From GCA-002282575 sp964606405 (GTDB taxonomy: Bacteria; Pseudomonadota; Gammaproteobacteria; Thiomicrospirales; Thiomicrospiraceae), in assembly GCA_964606405.1 (NCBI GenBank), contig CAZSGH010000002.1:1-64000 (forward strand): 64,000 nucleotides of DNA. The letters are read 5' to 3'. This document shows positions 42,630 through 50,472 of this stretch, one piece after another. The position numbers and the translations under genes are program-made. Each line of letters opens with the position of its first letter. Positions within the stretch are counted from its first letter, which is position 1. The notes below the pieces were generated by a model. That model had not been told where the DNA came from. It saw only the letters and a list, made by a program, of their open reading frames with translations, and searched no databases.

Positions 42630-44996
42630 TTAACTTAACCTCAGCTCATCAACTTGCACCATAAACAAGTTTGGCTCGGGTACTTCTTGGACATATTTTT
42701 GTGGATTAGCAAGTAACACAACGTTGAGTACCGCTGTTCTCTTTTTACTATCATCATTAGACTTAATCGCAAATCGAAACAGCTTGTCTCCGCTAGGCTT
42801 GCGCACGATTAAATTGCTTCTTATCAGGCTAGCTTGTACCTGCCGCCAGTCATCTAAGCCCGCAAACTCACAGAACAGATTGAAAATAGCTGGCGATACC
42901 AATCCAAGCCCTTCTTTTAGGAAGTGCACAGGCGCTTTAGGCACGTTATAAGCAACAGTTCCATTAGCAAGAGAGGTTTGCAGCCAGTAAATAAACTGCA
43001 TGGTTAATGGCTCTGGCTCCCTATCCTGAGCGCTCAGTAAATTAGGTGAAGGCAACTTAATTGGAATGCCTAATACAGGCTCTTGCTTGGTTAAGGCATC
43101 ATTGATCGCAGTGCGAACATCTTCATTCTCTGGTAAAAATGCAGCTGGCTGAACTTGAGTTGACTCATGATCTTCTGGAAGCTTAGGCAAATCATTGGCA
43201 TCTTCTTCGTTTACTACTGACAATGATTCTGGTTCATCCGATGATTGCACCTCTATTACAGGCTGTTCCGACTGAGAGAAATCAGCGAAAGGGTCGTCTT
43301 CGTCAATCTCAGAAACAGGCTTCACTTGAACAGCTAGTGTCGCTTTTTTATCTTGTTTTGGTTTTGGTGACGGTTTGAAAGCTGCCAAGTTAGGCGTTGG
43401 TAAGGATTCTGTTTTATTTTTTACTTTTGGTTTAGGTGCTTCATCTCGACTAACGGCCGCATCGTCGTTTAATGGAGTGCTTACTGAATCACCAATATCC
43501 TCAATTATTGTCTCAACGTTCGTTTCTTCTGATGGCAAAGAGTGATTTGAATCAACTGTTGCTGGCTGTTTAACGGTTGTCTCAATATCTGCTGGTTGCG
43601 TAGACTGTGTTTGATCCTGTTTGACAGGTACGGTCTTAGCTTCTGATGGCTTGGCTACTTTATCCCATGTATTTTTGATGGTAACACTACCCGTAAACTG
43701 CTTTGGATAGGCTGCAGTGTTATCTCCATACACGCAGTGCAGCGGGAATCTAAGTACGGTCAACTCATGTTTGAACTTGCCATTATTATTCGCTCCTTCA
43801 AAAATGCACGTCCAAATCGCTTTATTGTCAGGTGTCGGTACAATCTGTCCAAAGTCCTGCCAAGTGCTAAATAGACGGTCATTATCGGTCGGCAAACTCA
43901 CTAGATAACTACTTCGGTTGGCAGTAATCCAATCCCTAACACGGTCAGCGGTCGTCTTACTCACCATGTAGATGTCACCTTCATGCACAAAGGCAGCACC
44001 ACCTGACTGATTTAGCTTAAATCCATCACTGAGCAACAGATGATTTAGGGACTCCATTAAAATCTCAATGAGCGGTCTGGTGCGAGCGACATTAAAGCGT
44101 ACTTGTGTTCCTTGACCAATATCCATTTTGACAGAGGCTTGGTCAGCCTTGGTAACGATGTCACTAATCGACTGCACCTCAAGCGTCGTATCACGGGCAC
44201 CAGTCAAATAAGCACGCAAGGCTGTCATTAATGATGCGTTAGCACCAAGCCAGCTCATCATCGGTTTGGGGCATAACATCGGCAATAGATCAGCACCTAG
44301 CTGTGCATGCTCGCTATAGTTGTGATCCGCAAAGGTTACTCGATAGCGATCGATGCCAATCGCCGGCATACTGCCGCCTGAAGGATTCCAGCGCAATTGC
44401 TTGCCGTCACGACTCAATCCATCAACTTGAATATCAGAAATAACTTTACCCGCATCATGTAAGCAGGCTGCGAGAATAATCGCTACTGTCCATCGATGTT
44501 GTTCGGCAGTACGTTCTTCTTGCGATACCCCTTTAGGTAATAGTCGTCCACGGCGAATACGACAGGCAATATTAGCGACTTCTATCGTATGTCGCGCTAA
44601 TCCACCTGGTCCTGAGTGATGATGCGATTGAGATGCGGGTAGCAGCTGCACCATTTCGACAAGCGCGTAAAATGTCTCTGATAGCCATTGTGAAGTTTCG
44701 GCATCGAGACCACTTTGCGCCAAAATAAGCTTTATTTTTGGTTCAACGCCCAAATGTTGCGCCAAAAGCTTGCCTTGGGTGGCAAGCAGGTAGCCATTTT
44801 GCTCCAATGAGTTTATGTTGAATGATTGTGGCAATTGCTTTGGTTGTTGGTCAACTTCTAGCTGTTGCTTCAGTTGATTGCGACCTTTGTGCCAATAATA
44901 AGCACTAGCAAGCGTTATAGTCGTGCTGGCTACCAAAACACTTGCTTTAACAGGCTGGTTGATAGCCCAGTCGATGATGGTTGTTAGTTGGTCCAA
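42630..44996 (-). CDS. traI: MobH-family relaxase TraI
   Basis: In this protein of about 788 residues the TraI_2 domain (about 45-330) has the three-histidine MobH motif in QSHHHSGPGGLARHTIEVA and an HD-type metal site in CLHDAGK. These mark the MobH relaxases of SXT, R27 and the gonococcal island. One membrane segment lies near residues 17-34. A long acidic, Pro/Gln-rich linker (about 440-650) leads to a conserved C-terminal winged domain (about 665-785). It would nick oriT and lead the strand into the T4SS. No ATG fits; I use the TTG at 44996, which overlaps the end of a tiny upstream ORF. A TTG at 45038 is the other choice. Confidence 0.88.
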   Translation of the reverse strand: MDQLTTIIDWAINQPVKASVLVASTTITLASAYYWHKGRNQLKQQLEVDQQPKQLPQSFNINSLEQNGYLLATQGKLLAQHLGVEPKIKLILAQSGLDAETSQWLSETFYALVEMVQLLPASQSHHHSGPGGLARHTIEVANIACRIRRGRLLPKGVSQEERTAEQHRWTVAIILAACLHDAGKVISDIQVDGLSRDGKQLRWNPSGGSMPAIGIDRYRVTFADHNYSEHAQLGADLLPMLCPKPMMSWLGANASLMTALRAYLTGARDTTLEVQSISDIVTKADQASVKMDIGQGTQVRFNVARTRPLIEILMESLNHLLLSDGFKLNQSGGAAFVHEGDIYMVSKTTADRVRDWITANRSSYLVSLPTDNDRLFSTWQDFGQIVPTPDNKAIWTCIFEGANNNGKFKHELTVLRFPLHCVYGDNTAAYPKQFTGSVTIKNTWDKVAKPSEAKTVPVKQDQTQSTQPADIETTVKQPATVDSNHSLPSEETNVETIIEDIGDSVSTPLNDDAAVSRDEAPKPKVKNKTESLPTPNLAAFKPSPKPKQDKKATLAVQVKPVSEIDEDDPFADFSQSEQPVIEVQSSDEPESLSVVNEEDANDLPKLPEDHESTQVQPAAFLPENEDVRTAINDALTKQEPVLGIPIKLPSPNLLSAQDREPEPLTMQFIYWLQTSLANGTVAYNVPKAPVHFLKEGLGLVSPAIFNLFCEFAGLDDWRQVQASLIRSNLIVRKPSGDKLFRFAIKSNDDSKKRTAVLNVVLLANPQKYVQEVPEPNLFMVQVDELRLS

Positions 44997-45088
44997 GGTA
45001 TATACAGCTTTGTATAAACAACAAACCCAAGAAACCAAACAAGATAAAGTAGCACTAAAAATGATGCGAAAGCAGAGTCTTTAGTCAT
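44984..45088 (-). CDS. Possible 34-residue membrane peptide upstream of traI
   Basis: An ATG at 45088 opens 34 codons, starting MTKDSAFASFLVLLYLVWFL. The middle 25 residues form one hydrophobic helix. The start overlaps the stop of the preceding gene (ATGACTAA) and the stop falls just inside the traI start region, a typical sign of translational coupling. It may be a real small membrane protein or a leader that couples traI to the upstream gene. Confidence 0.45.
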   Translation of the reverse strand: MTKDSAFASFLVLLYLVWFLGFVVYTKLYIPWTN

Positions 45089-45323
45089 TATTGCTGCCTT
45101 CTTCAACGGTTCTATTGGAAGCTAGAACTGCCTTTTCGATTTTCTCTAGCATCTCAACAATGAAGCTTGCCATTAATGCTATAAACGTTAACGCAAAAAA
45201 GTACGCGGTATGTGAATAGGCTAATTCAAACGAAAAGATGAATCCCAACACTGCCGTAATAGATGCAAATAGCGTTAATACAAAAGAATAAGTAAATATT
45301 TTTTTAAACTCGGTAGTTTTCAT
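45081..45323 (-). CDS. Unrecognised small membrane protein of the element
   Basis: This 80-residue protein has two hydrophobic segments (about 10-32 and 36-60) and a charged tail ending EKIEKAVLASNRTVEEG. I do not recognise the family. The ATG at 45323 is preceded by GAGGATTATTGAC; an earlier ATG overlaps that ribosome site. It is the third gene of the leftward run that ends in traI-traD, so a role in DNA processing or transfer control is possible but unsupported. Confidence 0.65.
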   Translation of the reverse strand: MKTTEFKKIFTYSFVLTLFASITAVLGFIFSFELAYSHTAYFFALTFIALMASFIVEMLEKIEKAVLASNRTVEEGSNND

Positions 45324-45350
45324 GTCAATAATCCTCACTTCATTTCTGTA

Positions 45351-46094
45351 TTATTTTTTTCGCAAAAAAGAGAAGAAAACATCAGTTATAGATTCTAAAA
45401 ATGGAATTAGCTTATTCATAAAAAGAAATGATGTAATCCAGTAACTCATTATGGAAGCAAGAACTATCGCAAGAGCAAAAAGAAGAGCAATCGCGCCTTT
45501 AACGAAAAACATATCATAATCATTCAACTTCCACTTAAACGCAGCGTGGTTAAACATATCTGTAGCTGCTGCACCTATTAACGAAACGAATAAATACAAA
45601 GCAACTAAAATGATCAATCCGAGAAAGGCGTTACGTGAAATAATCAGTACCAATAAAAAACACACAAGAAACGTTACAATAACCGTCGTACTAATTGTCT
45701 GCTCTGTTTTTTTGTTTTGCTCTAATGATAAGAGGTTGTCTGCGGGCGGCATTTCTCTAATATTGCCAATCGCAAGTAATTTGTTTCTTAATTCATTAAT
45801 ATCTTCAGTGTTGACTCCTGTTTGAGAACTTCTTTTTTCGATGTCGGCTAGCGTTAAAAGACCGTAGCCATAAGTGTTAGGATTAAGATTGCCATTGCAA
45901 ATACTGGCTTTCACGGTGAGCAACATCATAAAGTCAGATAATTTTTCGTCTGGCTTACTATCATTAATCAAACTAAAAACGTCATCACACGTCCCTGAAT
46001 GGATTACTGTTTGGATGTCTGAAGACGTTGATGCTTGAGCTATTGTTGATAAAAACAACCAACTTAACAAAATCAATTTTAAAACTTTCATCAT
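45351..46094 (-). CDS. Unrecognised exported/membrane protein of the element
   Basis: This 247-residue protein has a signal peptide (MMKVLKLILLSWLFLSTIAQA), a periplasmic segment of about 105 residues with two cysteines (GTCDDVF and ASICNGN), and then three to four membrane helices (about 130-225). The family is not recognised. GGAGCAGATCAA precedes the start. It lies between the 162-residue gene and the 80-residue membrane protein in the same leftward operon. The two periplasmic cysteines could form a disulfide. Confidence 0.7.
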   Translation of the reverse strand: MMKVLKLILLSWLFLSTIAQASTSSDIQTVIHSGTCDDVFSLINDSKPDEKLSDFMMLLTVKASICNGNLNPNTYGYGLLTLADIEKRSSQTGVNTEDINELRNKLLAIGNIREMPPADNLLSLEQNKKTEQTISTTVIVTFLVCFLLVLIISRNAFLGLIILVALYLFVSLIGAAATDMFNHAAFKWKLNDYDMFFVKGAIALLFALAIVLASIMSYWITSFLFMNKLIPFLESITDVFFSFLRKK

Positions 46095-46109
46095 TTGATC
46101 TGCTCCATA

Positions 46110-46598
46110 TCAATAATCATCACTTGCTTCAAGAAATACATTAATCAGGGTTGTGGCAAAACTTCTTACCTGTTCGTCTGCTAGGCTTTCAACGCGCAAT
46201 ATGTTTCGGTTGTAGAGCAGCGCTGCAATCGTCGGTGAGTCTTCATTCAATTCACCTTCAATTTGCATATTGCTGTCCGAACACTCAAATGATTGCTTCA
46301 AGCAGTAGTTGGTAAATGTTTGGCGCAATGGGTTCCATTGAGCGTAGCGTGTTGCAGCAAGCCAATGTAGAAAGTCGCTTTCTACTAATAGGTTGCTTAA
46401 ACTTGGGATGCTGACGTATTCAGGGATGATGTTTTGCTGCAAGCGTTCAATCAGTTGATCGATCTGCTGATCGATTGGTTCAGTGTCTGCCACTTCGTCA
46501 ATGCCACAATATGCTTCTGACATAAAATGAACCAAGGTTTTAAGCCATGGATGACCCAAGGCATCTAGCTTGGCTAAATTGTCAGTTGAAATCGGCAT
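46110..46598 (-). CDS. Unrecognised cytoplasmic protein, first gene of the leftward transfer operon
   Basis: This 162-residue acidic protein has no signal peptide or membrane helix and is rich in helical Leu/Asp/Glu/Gln. A strong GGAGTCCTTT precedes its ATG. I find no known domain. It leads the operon that ends with traI, traD and the DUF4400 gene and faces the 510-bp hub containing the 35-bp inverted repeat. An accessory relaxosome or regulatory role is possible, by position only. Confidence 0.7.
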   Translation of the reverse strand: MPISTDNLAKLDALGHPWLKTLVHFMSEAYCGIDEVADTEPIDQQIDQLIERLQQNIIPEYVSIPSLSNLLVESDFLHWLAATRYAQWNPLRQTFTNYCLKQSFECSDSNMQIEGELNEDSPTIAALLYNRNILRVESLADEQVRSFATTLINVFLEASDDY

Positions 46599-46664
46599 AA
46601 AGGACTCCTGTTAGAATAGGAGACAGTGTGCCAAGGTGCTTTTCAAAAGTCGTGCGACCAAGTT

Positions 46665-46699
46665 CAGTGAAATAAATAATTTAGCACTTGCGCGTTTGA
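46665..46699 (+). repeat. Left arm of the 35-bp inverted repeat
   Basis: The arm starts CAGTGAAATAAATAATTTAG and ends GCGCGTTTGA. It matches the right arm in all 35 positions when inverted. Its reverse complement points toward the leftward operon. Confidence 0.95.
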
Positions 46700-47004
46700 T
46701 TTTGTTGGTGTAGAGTTTGCGTTGTGGCAGAATCCGTCTTTAAGTCCTTATCTTTATTCTTCTTTACCCCTTATCCTTTATAAGTCCTTGAGTCTTAACC
46801 CTTATCTTTTGTCTTTTGACCCTTTGATGCGGCTTTTAAGCAGCAAAGGGGCTTTATTAGTCTTTACGATAGAATCCCTTAACCATTTCCAAGAAATCGT
46901 TATATCTTTTTGTTTTTATAGTCTTTATTGTATTGGTCGCGCAGTGGCGAAGTGACATGTTTTCGATGGTTAACCTTTAATTATATCAAATCAAGTTATA
47001 GAGT

Positions 47005-47039
47005 TCAAACGCGCAAGTGCTAAATTATTTATTTCACTG
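47005..47039 (-). repeat. Right arm of the 35-bp inverted repeat
   Basis: The arm reads TCAAACGCGCAAGTGC on the plus strand and ends TTTATTTCACTG. It lies 69 bp before the lytic transglycosylase start, pointing toward the rightward operon. Confidence 0.95.
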
Positions 47040-47108
47040 TACCTAGTCACGTGATTAGTTGTTGACACCTTTTTAAGATTGTCATAACTCAAACACGGGC
47101 ATTGGTAG

Positions 47109-47600
47109 ATGAATAGTTCACATCCTAAAATTAGCAGCATACAAGCAACATTGATTGCCATTTCGTTATTGGCTACCAATGCGGTCAATGCTTCTTCCGT
47201 GAAACAAATTCCTAATCCCTACCCTACTTGCTTCGATAGCGCTGCTAAGCGCGTTGGTGTATCGCCACTCCTTTTGTCCTCATTAGGATGTGTTGAGTCT
47301 AAATTTAATGCCAATGCAATTAATCGTGCTAACAAGAATGGCAGCTCAGATTATGGGTTGATGCAAATCAACTCTGCTGAGTTGCCACGATTGGCGCAAA
47401 AAGGCATTGGGGTTGAGCAACTCATGGAGCCTTGTACCAATATCCAAATCGGTGCCGAAGTGTTGGCGCAAAAGATTAAATCTAAAGGTGATACTTGGCG
47501 TGCTATCGGTGCCTATAACGCTGCTTCTGAAAAAAAGCGTCAAGGCTATGCGTGGAAGGTTTACAACGTCATGAAGGCTGGGGTGTGCGTTAATGCGTAA
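47109..47600 (+). CDS. Lytic transglycosylase (VirB1/LtgX-like)
   Basis: This 163-residue protein has a signal peptide (about residues 1-28) and an SLT domain: the catalytic Glu in SLGCVESKFN, then SSDYGLMQIN and AIGAYNAAS. Such enzymes open the peptidoglycan for assembly of type IV secretion systems. It is the first gene of the rightward operon, as ltgX is placed near traA in the gonococcal genetic island. It overlaps the next gene by 8 bp. Confidence 0.9.
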   Translation: MNSSHPKISSIQATLIAISLLATNAVNASSVKQIPNPYPTCFDSAAKRVGVSPLLLSSLGCVESKFNANAINRANKNGSSDYGLMQINSAELPRLAQKGIGVEQLMEPCTNIQIGAEVLAQKIKSKGDTWRAIGAYNAASEKKRQGYAWKVYNVMKAGVCVNA

Positions 47601-48201
47601 GCTCTTTAGTCTCTCATTCGTGTCTTTTATCTCTGGTTGCACGATGCTACCGTCACAAGAGATGATTGTTGAGGCAAAGCCAATTGTTTGGCAAATATGC
47701 CCTAGCGCGACCGGCTATGAGCGAGTGAATCACGATTGCCTCATAACGCATAAATCGCCAATTGTTGCACCAATGAGAACCAGCAGCTTAAGTGCATTGT
47801 CACAATTAAATAAAGCCGACAATAGTGGTTCAACTCAATTTACGTCGAAAGTGGTTCAACAAGATACCACTTGTGAGGTCATTACGGCCTATTTCGATAC
47901 AGGTGTTAGTCACCTTTCTAAAGCAGACATTCAACACATTAGCGTTTGGTTCAAAGCAAATCGTCATTCATTAAAAGGTAAGCATTTCGTTGTGACTGGT
48001 TATACCGATAACACAGGTGCGCGAGATTTGAATGAACGTATTGCTTTATCCAGAGCAAGTTCTGTTGCCAAGCTACTAACCCAATTAGGTGTTTCTAGTC
48101 GCGCAATTACGTTAACCAGCCTACCTGATTGTTGCCGTGCAGGTGAGTTGGATTCAGATTTAGCACGGCAACGCAAAGTAACCCTAGTGGTTAAGGAGTG
48201 A
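47593..48201 (+). CDS. OmpA-family lipoprotein
   Basis: This 202-residue protein has a lipobox SFISGC near residue 16, so it is probably an outer- or inner-membrane lipoprotein. An OmpA/MotB peptidoglycan-binding domain (about 100-200) follows, with ITAYFDTGVSHLS, VVTGYTDNTGARDLNERIALSRA and a C-terminal RQRKVTLVV. It likely anchors part of the transfer apparatus to peptidoglycan. An OmpA-like gene is not part of the standard F tra set, so it is distinctive here. It lies between the transglycosylase and the pilin region. Confidence 0.85.
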   Translation: MRKLFSLSFVSFISGCTMLPSQEMIVEAKPIVWQICPSATGYERVNHDCLITHKSPIVAPMRTSSLSALSQLNKADNSGSTQFTSKVVQQDTTCEVITAYFDTGVSHLSKADIQHISVWFKANRHSLKGKHFVVTGYTDNTGARDLNERIALSRASSVAKLLTQLGVSSRAITLTSLPDCCRAGELDSDLARQRKVTLVVKE

Positions 48202-48203
48202 GT

Positions 48204-48422
48204 ATGTCTTCAATCGAAGAAAAGCCCACCAAACAAGCACGACCTAAACCAGACTTTATTGATGTGTTTATGTTTGGTGCGCCGATGTTTGCGGGTATTT
48301 ATTTTTCAGGTGGTCCCATTACAAGCATGGCTGTAGCAGGATTTTCTTTCGGCATTATGGCTGGTTGGGTAGGTGCAAAAATTTACCACAGTCCAAAACA
48401 AATTGAAGGACAAGCATCATGA
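48204..48422 (+). CDS. Small membrane protein upstream of the pilin gene
   Basis: This 72-residue protein has a charged N-terminus rich in Lys and Pro, then two hydrophobic segments (about 20-38 and 43-60). I do not recognise it. I use the ATG at 48204, 6 bp after AAGGAG, rather than the GTG at 48198. Its stop overlaps the start of the pilin candidate. It occupies the place of the short yag-type gene between ltgX and traA in the gonococcal island; the likeness is positional only. Confidence 0.65.
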   Translation: MSSIEEKPTKQARPKPDFIDVFMFGAPMFAGIYFSGGPITSMAVAGFSFGIMAGWVGAKIYHSPKQIEGQAS

Positions 48423-48763
48423 TGACAGCCAATATGTCACTGAATGCCTTTCATGGTATGCAATTTAAAACTGCAACATTTAAGGCTATTAAATATAGCG
48501 TACTCGGTGCGATGGTGGCAGCACCATTAATTGCAGGTGTCTTAGAAGCCGCAACATCAGCCTCTATGACAAGCATCTATACAGCAACACAAACTAACGT
48601 TGGTGGTGGCGGTAAAGTTGCTGGCTACATTGGTGGTTTGTTTGCGTTATATACAGCCGCATATTTGGGCAAATGGACTTCTGCATTAAGTATGGGAGCA
48701 GGAATTATCGGTGCTGCCAATTGGAGTTCATTCAATGACGCTATTTGGGGCGCATTAATCTAG
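48419..48763 (+). CDS. Pilin candidate (TraA-like)
   Basis: This 114-residue protein has a cytoplasmic-type leader of about 25 residues and two hydrophobic segments (about 27-47 and 62-84) separated by a small polar, Gly-rich loop (NVGGGGKVAGYIGG). A third hydrophobic stretch rich in Ala/Gly lies at the end. F-type pilins are short two-helix proteins directly upstream of traL, and this gene is directly upstream of traL. No sequence motif proves it; size, helices and position do. The processing site is not predictable. Confidence 0.6.
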   Translation: MMTANMSLNAFHGMQFKTATFKAIKYSVLGAMVAAPLIAGVLEAATSASMTSIYTATQTNVGGGGKVAGYIGGLFALYTAAYLGKWTSALSMGAGIIGAANWSSFNDAIWGALI

Positions 48764-48827
48764 TCGAAGTAGCGTAGCGGATAAACAAGACGAGATTAGG
48801 TAACTACTGTTTAAGCTGGAGAATAAC

Positions 48828-49139
48828 ATGTCATCTTTCAATAAGTCCTACATCCCACAGAATTTGGATGTTGCTGAAAAGTTTTTGATCTGGGGATATG
48901 ACCAGTTAGCGTTTTTTATGCTGGGCATGTTCATCGGTCACATGATCAAAGACATCAATACTGGGTTGGTGCTAGGGCTTATTGTTTCTTACCTTTATAC
49001 CAAAATACTCAAGCAAGGTTCTCATCCTTATTTTTGGAAGCATTTAATGTATTGGTTTTTACCTAAAGAAATGAGTTCTATCGGTGGTAAGCGATTGAAA
49101 AAGACGCCACCAAGTGAAATTCGGAGATGGTTATTGTGA
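48828..49139 (+). CDS. traL: F-type T4SS protein TraL
   Basis: This 103-residue protein matches TraL (IPQNLDVAEKFLIWGYDQLA, two helices around 25-65, then HPYFWKHLMYWFLP). TraL is a small inner-membrane protein needed for pilus assembly, comparable to VirB3. It is 64 bp after the pilin candidate and overlaps traE. Confidence 0.9.
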   Translation: MSSFNKSYIPQNLDVAEKFLIWGYDQLAFFMLGMFIGHMIKDINTGLVLGLIVSYLYTKILKQGSHPYFWKHLMYWFLPKEMSSIGGKRLKKTPPSEIRRWLL

Positions 49140-49726
49140 GCCTTAAAGATATTGCGATTAAAACCTTTGATCCAAGAGATTTCAAAACACTTAAAACAAC
49201 CTTGCGATACACGCAAGCCCTATTGTTCATCATGACGCTTGGTGTTGTTGGTCAAGTCTACAAAGACATTCTTCTTGATGAAGAATGGGTAACGTTGATT
49301 CCGCCAATGCTATCCGAGCCACTATCGATTAGTCGTTTTAATCCTTCTGGCGATCAGCTGCAGAAATTGGGGTGGTTCATCTCTGAGAACAATATGACGT
49401 TTACGCCTACCACCATTGCAGACCAACAGAAAACGGTGCTGATGTACGTTCACCCCGCTATTCAAGGTGAAATGCAGAAAAAACAAGATGAAGCAAGAGA
49501 CTACATTACGAAAAACAATTTGTCGCAAATATTCGAGCGACGCACGGTTAAGTATAACCCACAAAATTTAACCGTCGTTTATATCGGCACAGTGCAAACG
49601 TGGGTCGGCGATAAACGTATGGATCCCAAAGAAGCGGCCTATAAAGTTGCCTTCGCATGGGAAGATCACAAGCTTTACGTCAAAGAGTCGCGTGAAGTAC
49701 CTATGAACGAAGGAACGGTGAAATGA
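49136..49726 (+). CDS. traE: F-type T4SS protein TraE
   Basis: This protein of about 196 residues has one N-terminal membrane helix (about 25-45) and a periplasmic domain, as in TraE/VirB8-like proteins. Family-like stretches are YKDILLDEEWVTLIPP and YIGTVQTWVGDK. I favour the GTG at 49136, which overlaps the traL stop as GTGA and has GGAG ten bases upstream; the ATG at 49127 is too close to that site. It overlaps traK by 4 bp. Confidence 0.9.
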   Translation: MSLKDIAIKTFDPRDFKTLKTTLRYTQALLFIMTLGVVGQVYKDILLDEEWVTLIPPMLSEPLSISRFNPSGDQLQKLGWFISENNMTFTPTTIADQQKTVLMYVHPAIQGEMQKKQDEARDYITKNNLSQIFERRTVKYNPQNLTVVYIGTVQTWVGDKRMDPKEAAYKVAFAWEDHKLYVKESREVPMNEGTVK

Positions 49727-50472
49727 TCTTAACAGCCTTACGACTAGCGCAATATTTATTGCTCTCATCGCTCATTATATCAAGCCAAACAGCTATCGCT
49801 GAGTCTATCGTATCTCTGGATACAGGCTCAGTGCCGAGTGCTACTGTCACGGCTGGCAAACCGTTTCTACTTGAGTTCGCAACAGGTAGCGTTCATCGTA
49901 TCGATGGACGTAATGGTATTGATTGGTCCATTGATGAAGAAAGTGGTGTCATGAAAGATCTAGGAAAGGTCATGATTGAGCCAATCACTGATAAGCCATT
50001 TACCTTATTGGTAACGCGCGATGACGGTAAGAGCTATCAACTTGAAATTAAGCCCGTTAAAAATATTGGAATTGAGCATCTTGTTCTCAAATCAGCCCTA
50101 ACAGTTAGTGATGACAACACTGCTGATCCAGCAGTGATGCGTAACCTATCTAAAGCCCAAACGCGCGATAAAACCATTCGTTTGTTTATTGAGGCAATGG
50201 CTAATGATAAGCGTGCCAAAGGGTTAACGCTTACAACTGTCAATACGCCGGTTTCATTGTGGTTAGAAACACATATCGTTGAAACACGCAGGGTTAAAGG
50301 CATGGGCATGTCAGGTAAGGTGTGGGAACTCACTAATATTAGCGATCAAGTAATGACGTTAGATGAGCGTGAGTTTTTCTTTGAAAATACAGCAGCTGCT
50401 GCAATCCAAAAATTGGTGCTGCAACCAGGTGAGAAGACACGCATTTTGATGGTATTGGAGTCTGCACGATGA
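49723..50472 (+). CDS. traK: F-type T4SS outer-membrane complex protein TraK
   Basis: This 249-residue protein has a signal peptide (about 1-26) and a periplasmic beta-rich region matching the TraK family, the VirB9 counterpart (FTLLVTRDDGKSYQLEIKPV, WELTNISDQVMTLDEREFF, LQPGEKTRILMV). It forms the core complex with TraV and TraB. It overlaps the genes on either side by 4 bp. Confidence 0.9.
   Translation: MILTALRLAQYLLLSSLIISSQTAIAESIVSLDTGSVPSATVTAGKPFLLEFATGSVHRIDGRNGIDWSIDEESGVMKDLGKVMIEPITDKPFTLLVTRDDGKSYQLEIKPVKNIGIEHLVLKSALTVSDDNTADPAVMRNLSKAQTRDKTIRLFIEAMANDKRAKGLTLTTVNTPVSLWLETHIVETRRVKGMGMSGKVWELTNISDQVMTLDEREFFFENTAAAAIQKLVLQPGEKTRILMVLESAR

Larger units (their letters stand above)
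46599..47108. promoter_or_regulatory. Divergent control hub with a perfect 35-bp inverted repeat; oriT candidate
   Basis: Identical 35-bp arms lie at 46665-46699 and 47005-47039 in opposite orientation (core TTTAGCACTTGCGCG), each at a similar distance from one of the two divergent genes. The 305-bp centre is pyrimidine-rich on the plus strand. It contains three CCTTATC-(T/C)TTT direct repeats (46746, 46769, 46800), further degenerate copies, and a hairpin CCCTTTG/CAAAGGG at 46820-46850. A TTGACA near 47062 could serve the rightward operon. No credible gene is present. The arms look like sites for a common regulator, and the repeats and hairpin could form oriT or a replication or partition site. 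Confidence 0.65.

Noticed and set aside
46722..46955. 77-codon open frame inside the 510-bp hub
   Set aside because: It is made of the pyrimidine repeats (Leu/Ser/Tyr-rich), has no ribosome site and covers the hairpin. It is best read as non-coding DNA.
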